Shown piece by piece: positions 42,759 through 52,194 of a stretch of DNA of 64,000 nucleotides. Position 1 is the stretch's first letter. Every line of letters starts with the position of its first letter. The stretch is from positions 2,170,001-2,234,000 of the forward strand of contig OZ244783.1 in the NCBI GenBank assembly GCA_965219635.1. Direction: 5' to 3'. Position numbers and translations under genes: made by a program. Below the pieces are notes generated by a model. It ran no database searches. It saw only the letters and a list, made by a program, of their open reading frames with translations, and was not told where the DNA came from. The DNA comes from JAPOXR01 sp965219635. Its GTDB lineage: Bacteria > Pseudomonadota > Alphaproteobacteria > Rhodobacterales > Rhodobacteraceae.

Positions 42759-45694
42759 CGGAGCAATTCCGTATCGGTGCCGGTCCCGGCGGAAAGCCTG
42801 TCCGGTTCAGGTTCGACGGGCAATCCTATACCGGAATGGAAGGTGACACACTGGCGTCCGCGCTGCTCGCCAATGGCCGCAGGCTGGTCGGGCGCTCTTT
42901 CAAGTATCACCGGCCCAGAGGGATATTGACGGCTGGCCCCGAGGAACCGAATGCGCTCGTCGAACTCCGCACGGGAGCCTTCCGGGAACCCAACACCAGG
43001 GCAACCACCATTGAACTCCATGACGGTCTTGAAGCCTCCAGCCAGAACCACCGCGGCTCATTGGAGTTCGACCTCCTGGCGGTAAACGACTTCCTGTCGC
43101 CATTCCTGACCGCCGGCTTCTACTACAAGACCTTCATGTGGCCGAAGTCGTTCTGGGAAAAGTTGTATGAGCCCCTCATCCGCTCTGCCGCCGGACTAGG
43201 CCGACTCTCCATGCTGCCGGACCCGGACACTTACGACAAGGGTTTCATCCATTGCGATGTGTTGGTCATTGGCTCCGGTCCAGCCGGACTGTCGGCTGCA
43301 CTGGCTGCAGGCCGGGCCGGAGCAAGGGTTGTTCTGGCCGAGGAAGATTTCCGCATCGGCGGCCGGCTGAATTCTGACAACATCGAGATCAACAGTGTGC
43401 CGGGAACTGAGTGGGCAGAAGAACAGCTTCTGGAACTCAAATCCCTCCCGGATGTGCGGGTCATGACGCGGACTACGGTCTTTGGTGCGTATGATCACGG
43501 CATCCATGGCGCACTCGAACGGCGAACAGACCACCTATCCGGATCCAGCAACCAGCCCCGCCAAATCCTCTGGCGCATCTATGCCAAGCAGACAATCCTG
43601 TGTGCCGGTGCAACCGAACGGCCGATTGCATTCTGTGGAAATGACCGTCCGGGCATAATGCTGTCCGGAGCCGTGCGCAGCTACCTGAACCGCTTTGGTG
43701 TTGCTGCGGGAAGGCAGGTTGCCGTCCTCGCAAACAACAGCGACAGCTTGAAGACAGCTCTACAACTTGCCGCCCAGGGGATCGAAACAACACTGATTGA
43801 TCCTGTAGGCATAAGCGAGGGCAAAGGACTCCCGGATGGAATACGCCGGATTGACGCCAGGATCATTGGAACCGGTGGACGAAAGCAACTGAGTTCCATC
43901 CAGTTGAGCGATGGCAGCAGACTCAAGGTTGATTGCCTGGCAATATCAGGCGGCTGGAACCCCAATCTCCACCTCTCCTGCCATCAGCGTGGCCGGCCGG
44001 TCTGGAACAGCAGTATCCACGCCTTCGTTCCGTCTGGAGATCTGCCAAAGGGCATGCGTGTTGCCGGCGCGGCAAACGGAACTTTCGGAACCGCGGATTG
44101 CCTGGCCGAGGGTTGGGATGCTGGCTCGGAAGCTGCCCGGTCTACCGGTCACACGCCTCCATCCGCAGTTCCTCTGCAATCTCCGGACGAGTTGTACGAG
44201 ATTGCCCCCTTCTGGCACTGCAAGGAAGGCAGGGGCCGGGCCTGGGTCGATTTCCAGAACGACGTAACGGTCAAGGACATCGAACTCTCGTTCAGGGAAG
44301 GCATGCACTCAGTAGAGCATCTGAAGCGCTATACCACACTTGGAATGGCAACCGACCAGGGAAAGACGTCCAATGTCGTTGCTCTGGCGATCATGGCGGA
44401 AATGACCGGAAAGACTGTCGAGGATACCGGAACGACCATCTACCGTCCGCCCTATGCGCCTGTGGCAATCGGAGCATTTGCAGGCAGGTCGCGCGGCAAG
44501 CACTTCCGCCCCGTTCGCCTCACACCCAGCCATGACTGGGCAGAGGAGCGCGGCGCCGTATTCGTTGAGGCCGGGAACTGGCTGCGGGCGCAATGGTATC
44601 CACAGGTAGGTGAAACCCACTGGCGGGAAAGCGTCGACCGGGAGGTGCTGGCTACACGGCGCTCAGTCGGCATCTGCGACGTGACCACACTCGGCAAGAT
44701 CGACATTCAGGGGCGCGACGCTGCGGAATTCCTTAACCGGGTCTACTCCAACACGTTTGCCACGTTGCCTGTTGGCAAGGTGAGGTACGGCCTGATGCTC
44801 CGCGAGGATGGCATCGCCTATGACGACGGCACGACCGCCCGGCTGGCGGAGGATCACTTCCTGATGACCACCACCACCGCCAATGCGGTGCTGGTATTCA
44901 GGAACCTCGAGTTTGCCAGACAGTGCCTATGGCCTGCCATGGATGTGCATCTGATTTCGGTCACGGACGGGTGGGCGCAATTTTCGGTTGCCGGCCCCAA
45001 TTCGAGAAGACTGCTTGAGAAGGTCCTGGACCCCGGCCACGACATTTCCAATGAGGCATTTCCGTTCATGGCCTGCGGGAGCGTGTCGATTTGCGGCGGC
45101 ATTGGCGGAAGGCTCTTCAGAATCTCATTTTCGGGCGAACTTGCCTACGAGATAGCGGTGCCTGCCAGGTATGGCCGTTCGATGATGGCAGCACTGATGG
45201 CAGCCGGTGAGGAATTCGACGCCGTTCCCTACGGTACGGAAGCACTCGGCGTGATGCGGGTCGAAAAGGGACATGTGGCCGGCAATGAACTCAATGGCCA
45301 GACTACCGCCTACAATCTTGGCTTGGGCCGGATGGTCTCTCAGAAGAAAGACTGCATCGGCAATGTTCTTTCCCGGCGCCCTGAACTCGTCCGCGAGGAC
45401 GCCATGAAACTCGCCGGCTTCAAGCCGGTCGACAGGTCGCGTGAACTGCGCGCAGGCGCACACTTTGTCGAGAAGGGCGCCGCCGTGGTCACCGAAAACG
45501 ACCTCGGATGGATGTCCTCAGTAGCCTACTCGCCAGTACTCGAACAACATATCGGACTCGGGTTCATCCGGCACGGCCTTGACCGGGCCGGTGACAGGGT
45601 TGTGGCGGCGGACCCGCTGCGCAACGACTCGGTGGAGGTCGAGATTGTGTCGCCGCATTTTGTTGATCCTGAAGGGGAGCGAATGCGTGCCTGA
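42755..45694 (+). CDS. mgdC: N-methylglutamate dehydrogenase subunit C (sarcosine-oxidase-alpha-like)
   Basis: A 979-residue alpha subunit. The N-terminus has the ferredoxin-like fold (GRSFKYHRPRGILTAGPEEP), residues about 165-200 bind NAD (DVLVIGSGPAGLSAALAAG), a further Rossmann motif follows near AILANNSDS-type sequence, and the last ~400 residues are a GcvT-type folate domain (KSAVGICDVTTLGKIDIQGR-like segment, SFSGELAYEIAVPARYG). The electron and methylene acceptor sites are therefore in one protein: reducing equivalents go to NAD and the methyl group to tetrahydrofolate. Length and layout match SoxA. Confidence 0.9.
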   Translation: MTEQFRIGAGPGGKPVRFRFDGQSYTGMEGDTLASALLANGRRLVGRSFKYHRPRGILTAGPEEPNALVELRTGAFREPNTRATTIELHDGLEASSQNHRGSLEFDLLAVNDFLSPFLTAGFYYKTFMWPKSFWEKLYEPLIRSAAGLGRLSMLPDPDTYDKGFIHCDVLVIGSGPAGLSAALAAGRAGARVVLAEEDFRIGGRLNSDNIEINSVPGTEWAEEQLLELKSLPDVRVMTRTTVFGAYDHGIHGALERRTDHLSGSSNQPRQILWRIYAKQTILCAGATERPIAFCGNDRPGIMLSGAVRSYLNRFGVAAGRQVAVLANNSDSLKTALQLAAQGIETTLIDPVGISEGKGLPDGIRRIDARIIGTGGRKQLSSIQLSDGSRLKVDCLAISGGWNPNLHLSCHQRGRPVWNSSIHAFVPSGDLPKGMRVAGAANGTFGTADCLAEGWDAGSEAARSTGHTPPSAVPLQSPDELYEIAPFWHCKEGRGRAWVDFQNDVTVKDIELSFREGMHSVEHLKRYTTLGMATDQGKTSNVVALAIMAEMTGKTVEDTGTTIYRPPYAPVAIGAFAGRSRGKHFRPVRLTPSHDWAEERGAVFVEAGNWLRAQWYPQVGETHWRESVDREVLATRRSVGICDVTTLGKIDIQGRDAAEFLNRVYSNTFATLPVGKVRYGLMLREDGIAYDDGTTARLAEDHFLMTTTTANAVLVFRNLEFARQCLWPAMDVHLISVTDGWAQFSVAGPNSRRLLEKVLDPGHDISNEAFPFMACGSVSICGGIGGRLFRISFSGELAYEIAVPARYGRSMMAALMAAGEEFDAVPYGTEALGVMRVEKGHVAGNELNGQTTAYNLGLGRMVSQKKDCIGNVLSRRPELVREDAMKLAGFKPVDRSRELRAGAHFVEKGAAVVTENDLGWMSSVAYSPVLEQHIGLGFIRHGLDRAGDRVVAADPLRNDSVEVEIVSPHFVDPEGERMRA

Positions 45695-46271
45695 TCTTGC
45701 CCTGAAACCCGAACCGCTCCTTGGAGGCTATTCCAGGCAATTCAGGGATACGGTTCTTGATGAAGTCACCGGTCTCTGCATTCTCTCGCTGGCCTGCCCC
45801 ATCGGTGGGAACGAGAAGCTCGGCAAGCAGCTTGGCGGGACAATTGGTGCCGGATTGCCGGATGCTGGTTCATCAACCGAGTCGGCATGCGGCCGCTACA
45901 AGCTCCTCTTCATGTCTCCGGACCAGTGTTTCTTGCTGACCGATGCAAACGAACCCTCTGGTGTGTTGGCCATGATGGAAGAGGCGCTTGCTGGGAGTGC
46001 CTACTTGACAAACCAGTCCGACAACTGGGTCACTCTGCGCCTCGACGGCTCGCTCGCAGTTCCGGCACTGGAGCGGATCTGTCCGATCGATCTTCACACT
46101 GCGGGATTTGGCGATGGAGCGGTTGCAAGGACTGTGATGGAGCACATGGGCGCCATCATTCATCGTGAGGGCACGGACCGCTTCCTTCTGCTGTCAGCAA
46201 GCTCTTCGGCGCGATCGTTCCTCCATGCTGTGGAAGCGTCACTGGAACATGTTGACCCGCCGGTTGGCTGA
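45687..46271 (+). CDS. mgdD: N-methylglutamate dehydrogenase subunit D (sarcosine-oxidase-gamma-like)
   Basis: A 194-residue SoxG/GcvT-like gamma subunit starting at GTG 45687, which overlaps the mgdC stop by 8 bases and has GGGGAG upstream. Features: CGRYKLLFMSPDQCFLLTDA in the middle and VARTVMEHMGAIIHREGTDR toward the end, the usual gamma pattern. It completes the heterotetramer. The next gene is convergent and only six bases away. Confidence 0.85.
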   Translation: MPDLALKPEPLLGGYSRQFRDTVLDEVTGLCILSLACPIGGNEKLGKQLGGTIGAGLPDAGSSTESACGRYKLLFMSPDQCFLLTDANEPSGVLAMMEEALAGSAYLTNQSDNWVTLRLDGSLAVPALERICPIDLHTAGFGDGAVARTVMEHMGAIIHREGTDRFLLLSASSSARSFLHAVEASLEHVDPPVG

Positions 46272-46277
46272 ACAGGG

Positions 46278-47888
46278 TCACCTGTCGTGCCCGGCCAGCA
46301 CATCAGCGCGCGCATGAACCAGGGTGCAGGCTCCCGAGACCAGCGAGCTTTCTACGGCGGTTGCAAGTTCAGTGATTGTGGCGGGCCTTTCATAGCCGAG
46401 ATTGAATGCGCGTGAGAGCAGTTCGAGATCGGGAAGGAATGCACCTGTTGCGGTTGGCGGAATCTGCGCCTCGATCATTGAATGCTCGATTTCCTGAAGG
46501 CCATCATTGTCCCAGACCAGAATCGTGATGGGCAACTGAATGTCCGCCAGGGTAGCCAACTCCTGAATTGTGTATTGCAATCCGTAATCGCCCGCGATCG
46601 CCAGAACAGGTGAATCCGGATCAGCAACCTTGCCACCGATTGCTGCTGGCAGGGCGTATCCGAGTGTGCCAAAACCATAGGGGTGATGCCAGCGGCCGGG
46701 CAGCTTGAGGTCAACCACCTCCTTTGCAACATACGCAAACTGGGTCATGTCCGAATAGATCAAGGTTCGCTCAGGGAGCAGGTCGGCTACTGCCATTGCA
46801 ACTTCGGCTATTCCCGGGCGCTCGGCGGCACAGGAATTGTGCAAGACATCCTTGAAACGCCTGAACTCGGCCCGGTCCCAACCGCTTGACTGTCCACCCG
46901 CCGGCAAGTGCCGGTTCAGCGACTCCAGAAAGCTGCCCGCCTCGCTGAGAACAGGAAGATCACCGTCCCGCAGTTCAAGGAAAGCGCCAGGATCGATGTC
47001 GACCCGGACCATCGGACAGTCGTGACCCAACTGCTCTCTCCAAAGATCCGTCTCGGAGAGCCTGGTTCCAACCGCGATCACGAGATCAGCCTTTGCAATT
47101 TGACTCGTGCTTTCTGGACGGGCGAGTTTGGAGCCAAGATTCAGTGAGTACCCGGGGGCTATGACGCCCCTGCCAGCATAGGTCAGGAAGACTGCGCTGC
47201 TTGTTCGCTCAACTGCAACGCGGGCGGCTTCGGAAGCAGATGCTGCACCACCACCAAAGACAAACAGTGGCAACTGTGCGCACCCAAGAAGTTCGGCCAC
47301 CTTCTGCACCTGCGACTCTGGTGCAACTGGCCACTGGGACCTGACAGGCGGAGCCTTCGGAGGAGGAGAAGATTGGGACAGCAGCGGGACGGGGATATTG
47401 ATGATCTTCGGCCCAGGACGGGAGCAAGAGAATTCGTTGAATGCGCGGTCGATGAGCAGGAAGACGGAATCGGCGTCTGGCGCCATCAGGCTCCAGTCGG
47501 CAACGGCATCGCCCGCAATACTCTGGTTCTTGAGCTCGTGAAGCCCTCCAGACCCGGTCAGAACCGTTGCTTCATCAAGACAGGCAGCCAGAACCAGCAT
47601 CGGCACGGAATCCGATCGGGCCTGCCCAACAGGTGTCAGGACGTTAGTCAGCCCCGGACCCGAAATCACGAAGGCCACCCCTGGCCGGCCGGTTGCGCGG
47701 GCATAGCCATCTGCCATGAATCCAGCACCCTGTTCGTGCCGCGCAAGGACATGTTCCAGGCCGGTCAAGGAGACGCCTCTGTACAGTTCCTGATTGTGAA
47801 CGCCGGGGATGCCGAAAACTGTCCGCACACCACGCTGCCGGAGTGCGCGGCAAATCTGCACGCCAAGAGTTGCTGACTCACCCGGCAT
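46278..47888 (-). CDS. thiamine diphosphate-dependent enzyme (AruI/acetolactate-synthase-like)
   Basis: A 536-residue ThDP enzyme with the three-domain POX layout. The catalytic Glu lies in ARHEQGAGFMADGYARATG near residue 50, and the ThDP/Mg site is LAIAGDYGLQYTIQELATLA with WDNDGLQE after it. The closest group I recognise contains 5-guanidino-2-oxopentanoate decarboxylase and other unassigned decarboxylases; acetolactate synthase large subunits are a more distant possibility, and there is no small-subunit gene nearby. It is convergent with mgdD. A 2-keto-acid decarboxylase role is inferred from family only. Confidence 0.82.
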   Translation of the reverse strand: MPGESATLGVQICRALRQRGVRTVFGIPGVHNQELYRGVSLTGLEHVLARHEQGAGFMADGYARATGRPGVAFVISGPGLTNVLTPVGQARSDSVPMLVLAACLDEATVLTGSGGLHELKNQSIAGDAVADWSLMAPDADSVFLLIDRAFNEFSCSRPGPKIINIPVPLLSQSSPPPKAPPVRSQWPVAPESQVQKVAELLGCAQLPLFVFGGGAASASEAARVAVERTSSAVFLTYAGRGVIAPGYSLNLGSKLARPESTSQIAKADLVIAVGTRLSETDLWREQLGHDCPMVRVDIDPGAFLELRDGDLPVLSEAGSFLESLNRHLPAGGQSSGWDRAEFRRFKDVLHNSCAAERPGIAEVAMAVADLLPERTLIYSDMTQFAYVAKEVVDLKLPGRWHHPYGFGTLGYALPAAIGGKVADPDSPVLAIAGDYGLQYTIQELATLADIQLPITILVWDNDGLQEIEHSMIEAQIPPTATGAFLPDLELLSRAFNLGYERPATITELATAVESSLVSGACTLVHARADVLAGHDR

Positions 47889-47889
47889 T

Positions 47890-49353
47890 TCAGCCTCTCC
47901 AGAACCTGATGGTGAGCATGGCGTAGACTGCGGTCAGCTCAAGCCGTCCTACAAGCATGACGAAGGCCAGCAGCAGCTTGGCGCCATCCCCGAGCGATGC
48001 GTAGTTTCCAGCTGGCCCGATCGTATCGCCGAGTCCGGGACCGATATTGGCCAATGCGGCCGCCGCGCCGGAAACCGATGTGACAAAATCCAGTCCCATC
48101 GCTGAAAGCATCAGGGAAGCACCAGCCAGCGTTGCAAGGAAAATCACGAGAAACGCCATAACGGAAGACTGTACTTCCTCCGGCACCTTCTGACCGTTGT
48201 AGCGGGTGGCGGTCACTGCATGCGGCAACCTTACGCGGGTAATGTGCGCGCGCATGGCCGCAAGCATAAGCTGAAAGCGGAATATCTTGATCGAGCAGCT
48301 GGTAGAACCGGCGCAGCCCCCGATCAAACCGATCAGAAAGAAGACTGCCGTCGGGAAACTGCCCCAGGCACTGTAATTCTCGCTGGCATAGCCGGTCCCC
48401 GTGATGATCGACACACCATTGAACAGCGCCTTTCTGAAAGACTGTTCGAATCCGCGCCCGCCAGCCAGCAACTGCCAGATGATCAGCGCTACAACCACAA
48501 CCAGGACCACGAGAAAGAACCCGCGCACTTGTGCGTCCTGAAAGAGCGGACGATAGGAACCGGTTACGAATTGAAAGTACCGCAGAAAGGGAAGCGCGGC
48601 CAAAACCATAAACAGAGCGCCTACATATTCAGCCCGCGCGCCAAAGACAGCAAACGAGTCATCGTAGTTTGCAAATCCGCCCGTTGCCACGGTGGTCATC
48701 GAATGGACAATCGAGTCCAGCAGCCCCATGCCTGCAAAGGAGTAGCCCAGTGCACAGGCGCCAGTCAGGCAGATGTAGATGATCGAAATATGGCGCGTAA
48801 CCTCGATTGCGCGGGGAAGGATCTTGCCCAGCGTATCCAGGCTCTCCAATCTGAAGAGTTGCATGCCGCCGACCCGGAGGAACGGCAGAAAGACAACGGC
48901 GACAACCACAATTCCAATACCGCCGAACCACTGAAGCAACCCCCTCCACAAGAGGACACCTGGTGGCAGCTCTTCCAGTCCGGTTATGACCGTTGCTCCG
49001 GTAGTGGTCAGTCCCGACATCGCCTCGAAGAACGCGTCAATGAAGCTGATGCCAGGCTCCCCAATGACAAACGGGATTGCGCCAAAGCCGGGCAAAACCA
49101 CGTACATACCTGTGGTCAGCATGAATATCTGCTTAATCGTCAGACTGTTTCCCACGCCTCCCCGGGCTGAAATGGCCAGGGACGCGCCTGCCAGGGTGGT
49201 GACAAACGCCGAAATTGCAAAGGCCTGCCAATTCTGGTGTTGGCCGATCAGGTCGACAGCCATGGGAACCAGCATGGCTACGCCGAGGCTTGCCAGGACC
49301 AGCCCGATCACATAGGCGACCGCCGAAACATCAAGACCTGGTTGAGTATTCAT
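47890..49353 (-). CDS. trkH: TrkH/KtrB-family potassium transporter
   Basis: An inner-membrane K+ uptake protein, 487 residues, with four membrane-pore-membrane repeats. Pore-loop glycine motifs are SGLTTTGATVI, TVATGGFANYDDSFA, ITGTGYASENY and NIGPGLGDTIGP, and GGCAGSTSCSIKIFRFQLM fits the TrkH-type third-pore region. TrkA/KtrA, the regulatory subunit, is not encoded in the window. The product stops one base before the ThDP enzyme start, so the two genes may be read together although functionally unrelated. Confidence 0.88.
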   Translation of the reverse strand: MNTQPGLDVSAVAYVIGLVLASLGVAMLVPMAVDLIGQHQNWQAFAISAFVTTLAGASLAISARGGVGNSLTIKQIFMLTTGMYVVLPGFGAIPFVIGEPGISFIDAFFEAMSGLTTTGATVITGLEELPPGVLLWRGLLQWFGGIGIVVVAVVFLPFLRVGGMQLFRLESLDTLGKILPRAIEVTRHISIIYICLTGACALGYSFAGMGLLDSIVHSMTTVATGGFANYDDSFAVFGARAEYVGALFMVLAALPFLRYFQFVTGSYRPLFQDAQVRGFFLVVLVVVVALIIWQLLAGGRGFEQSFRKALFNGVSIITGTGYASENYSAWGSFPTAVFFLIGLIGGCAGSTSCSIKIFRFQLMLAAMRAHITRVRLPHAVTATRYNGQKVPEEVQSSVMAFLVIFLATLAGASLMLSAMGLDFVTSVSGAAAALANIGPGLGDTIGPAGNYASLGDGAKLLLAFVMLVGRLELTAVYAMLTIRFWRG

Positions 49354-49412
49354 GGTCAGCTCTCCGGCCTTGCCCTATACGGCAAGGCGGTGCAGCGGGC
49401 AGCGGGCACAGC

Positions 49413-50582
49413 TCACGCCGCGCCGAGTGCTGCCTCGATGTCCTGTGCAAGGTCCTTGGTGCTTTCAAGCCCGAATGAGAGGCGCACCAAGCCATCGCTA
49501 ATTCCGAGTTCGGCGCGGAACTCAGGCGCCAACCTTTGGTGCGTGGTTGTTGCCGGGTGGGTGACCAGGCTCTTGGCGTCACCCAAGTTGTTGGAAATCC
49601 TGATAATCTTCAGAGCGTTAAGGAAGCGGAATGCCGACTCCTTGCCGCCTTCCAGCTCGATCGAAACCACAGTGCCGCCCTTGTCCATCTGCTTCTTTGC
49701 CAGTTCGTATTGGGGGTGACTCGGCAAGTGCGGATAGATGACCCTGCGGCATTTGGGATGGCCCTCGAATTGGCGTGCAATCGCAAGCGCAGTTTCGGCC
49801 TGAGCGTTGCACCTGAGATGCAATGTCTCAAGCCCCTTGAGCATGACCCACGCGTTGAACGGGCTGATGCAGGCTCCGGTGTGTTTCTGGAATGGTTCAA
49901 GTGTTGAACGGATAAACTCCGAACTGCCAAGAACAATGCCTCCAAGGCACCGGCCCTGCCCGTCGATATGCTTGGTTGCGGAGTAGATGATGATATCCGC
50001 TCCCAATGAGATGCTGTTCTGGAAGATTGGTGTCGAGAGGACATTGTCGACGATCACCAGCGCCCCATTCTCATGGGCAAGGTCGCAGACCGAGCGGATG
50101 TCGATCACTTCCTGCACCGGGTTAGAAACCGACTCGAGAAAGACCACCTTGGTTTGCGGTGTTATTTCACGCTGCCATTGGCCGGGGTCGGTACCGTCAA
50201 CGATCGACACATCGACCCCGAAACGCGGCAACACATTCTGCAGGATGTACAGATTGGAACCGAACAGCGCTCTGGATGCAACGACACGGTCGCCGCTGGA
50301 CAATAGCGACATCAATGCAGAGTTGACTGCGGCCATTCCCGAGGCCGACGCAAAGGCATCCTCGGTTCCTTCAATCGCAGCCATGCGTTGCTCGAACATG
50401 CGAATGGTCGGGTTGCCATACCGGGTGTAGATGAATTCACCATCTTCACATTCTATGAAGCGCTCTTCTGCTTGCTCGGCGGAGTCGTAGACATACCCTT
50501 GCGTCAGGAACATGGCCTCGGCGTTTTCGCCGAATTGGCTGCGGAAGATTCCGGAATGTACCGCCTGTGTAGACTTCTCCAT
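49413..50582 (-). CDS. metZ: O-succinylhomoserine sulfhydrylase
   Basis: A PLP enzyme of the Cys/Met-metabolism family that makes homocysteine from O-succinylhomoserine and sulfide. The 389 residues begin at ATG 50582 (MEKSTQAVHSGIFRSQFGEN, the family start; an ATG nine codons earlier is less likely). EALFLTQGYVYDSAEQAEE-like wording, TASGMAAVNSAL, DNVLSTPIFQNSISLGADI and the PLP lysine in YSATKHIDGQGRCLGG are present. Cystathionine gamma-synthase is the alternative, but the MetZ N-terminus fits better. Confidence 0.87.
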   Translation of the reverse strand: MEKSTQAVHSGIFRSQFGENAEAMFLTQGYVYDSAEQAEERFIECEDGEFIYTRYGNPTIRMFEQRMAAIEGTEDAFASASGMAAVNSALMSLLSSGDRVVASRALFGSNLYILQNVLPRFGVDVSIVDGTDPGQWQREITPQTKVVFLESVSNPVQEVIDIRSVCDLAHENGALVIVDNVLSTPIFQNSISLGADIIIYSATKHIDGQGRCLGGIVLGSSEFIRSTLEPFQKHTGACISPFNAWVMLKGLETLHLRCNAQAETALAIARQFEGHPKCRRVIYPHLPSHPQYELAKKQMDKGGTVVSIELEGGKESAFRFLNALKIIRISNNLGDAKSLVTHPATTTHQRLAPEFRAELGISDGLVRLSFGLESTKDLAQDIEAALGAA

Positions 50583-51229
50583 ACCACACCCTACCCGATC
50601 ATGGTTCATTCAAGCTGGCTGGCCTTCTCTGGCCAACCGCCGCCGAACTTCAAGCGCCCCATTGCTCCCGGTTGAGCCTCCAGGCAAAGCCTGCCCCGGC
50701 GGAACATACGCGGTATTCGCGCCTGTGCGAGTTTGCAACCCACACCCGTGGGCCGAAATGGTGCTTCCTTTCATCAGAAACCCGAAGCGCGTCCGGAGAT
50801 CCTTGTCCTTCAGGCAGTAACGCGCTGTCCGGCTGCAATCCTGCAATCATTGGGGCCAGCCCGGGATCGTGTGCGGCCCGGTCAATCCGGGTTCAGCCCA
50901 GCTGAGCAACCCGGCAACGACGAAATTCGACGCTCCGCGTTGTAGCAACAGGCCTTGCGCAACTGGCTCGCTCAGGCCTGCCGAGCGCATCGGTTCACCA
51001 GTCCCTTTTGCCGATGAGCGCGCCATCACGCGTGGTCGGATACCGGGTCCTCCGTCAGATTTTTTATTGCAACCTGCCGACGGCAACAGGCTGATTGGCT
51101 TCATTCGGCTGGGAATTGAGCCGGGTCGAGTGCGCCCAGCCAAAATCTTGGGTTGCCATCAAACATGGAATTGCCATTAACGTTCTTGCGCTTAGTCAAA
51201 CTTCAGCAATTTCCAAGGGAGACGCTCCA
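50583..51229. other. intergenic region between metZ and GST
   Basis: About 650 bases with no convincing gene; overlapping frames on both strands have no family features. Divergent promoters for metZ (minus) and the GST (plus) must lie here. The GST ribosome site AAGGGAG lies at 51215-51221. Confidence 0.4.
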
Positions 51230-51928
51230 ATGTCCAAGCCGATTGACCTTTACTATTGGCCTACGCCGAACGGGTGGAAGATCTCGATTGCGCTGGAGGA
51301 GTTCGGTCTCCCCTACGAACTGCATCTTGTCAATATCGGTCAGGGCGACCAGTTCGATCCAGATTTCCTCAAGATTGCGCCAAACAACCGGATGCCCGCA
51401 ATCATTGATCACGACGGGCCGGACAATAGACCGATCAGCATCTTCGAGTCGGGTGCAATTCTGCAATATCTGGGCCGCAAGATGGGAAGGTTGTACGGAA
51501 ACAACGAGCGAGAGCGCGTCGAGATTGAGCAATGGCTGATGTGGCAAATGGGCGGGGTCGGACCGATGGCTGGGCAGGCGCATCATTTCATCAAATATGC
51601 CCCTGACCTGGATCCACCCCAGGATCTCCCTTACGCCAAGGATCGTTACCGGAACGAAGTTTCCCGGCTATACGGCGTTCTGGACCGCCGGCTCGAGGAG
51701 CGTGATTTCATCGCCGGCGATTATTCGATCGCTGACATGGCCGTCTGGCCCTGGGCTAGCCTTTGGGAGGGGCAGGAACAGGATATCGGGAAGTTTCCGA
51801 ACATGGCCGCCTGGCTTGACCGGGTTGGCTCTCGCCCAGCGGTTCAGGCCGGCAGAAGCCTTGCACAGGAATTGAGGGGAGGCTCGTCAAGCAAGGAAGC
51901 TCAGAAGATACTCTTCAACCAGAAGTAG
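51230..51928 (+). CDS. glutathione S-transferase, nu/YghU-like
   Basis: A 232-residue GST. The thioredoxin-like N-terminal domain begins IDLYYWPTPNGWKISIALEE, with the glutathione-binding NNRMPAIIDHDGPDN and FESGAILQYLGRK (cis-Pro and Glu-Ser). The all-alpha C-terminal domain holds MWQMGGVGPMAGQAHHFIKY and AGDYSIADMAVWPW. The N-terminal P-N-G in place of the usual catalytic Tyr/Ser position is as in YfcG/YghU disulfide-bond reductases, so it may act as a glutathione-dependent reductase instead of a detoxifying transferase. Confidence 0.9.
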   Translation: MSKPIDLYYWPTPNGWKISIALEEFGLPYELHLVNIGQGDQFDPDFLKIAPNNRMPAIIDHDGPDNRPISIFESGAILQYLGRKMGRLYGNNERERVEIEQWLMWQMGGVGPMAGQAHHFIKYAPDLDPPQDLPYAKDRYRNEVSRLYGVLDRRLEERDFIAGDYSIADMAVWPWASLWEGQEQDIGKFPNMAAWLDRVGSRPAVQAGRSLAQELRGGSSSKEAQKILFNQK

Positions 51929-52194
51929 GCGACACAAGAGCACAATCCTTCTTCCGATTGTTAAGGGGCCGCATGTTCTGTTCCCGTGGCAGACACATCA
52001 AGCAACTCTGAAGAGCAGAACTCGAGGCCTGCAGCCAATGAAGTCCTCGAGTCTCACGGGATCGAACTGTTCGGCCACCCATTGGCAGGCAATCAGCAGG
52101 CATCATTGAGTCCGCGCAATGGTTCAGGTCGGACCGCGGCAATGCTACTCTCGGCTCATTGCCGGGCAGCCGCAAGACCATCTGGAGCAAACTC

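Noticed and set aside
48220..49170. 316-codon plus-strand frame
   Set aside because: Antisense to trkH, very rich in Gln, Asp and Arg as expected from the complement of membrane-helix codons.
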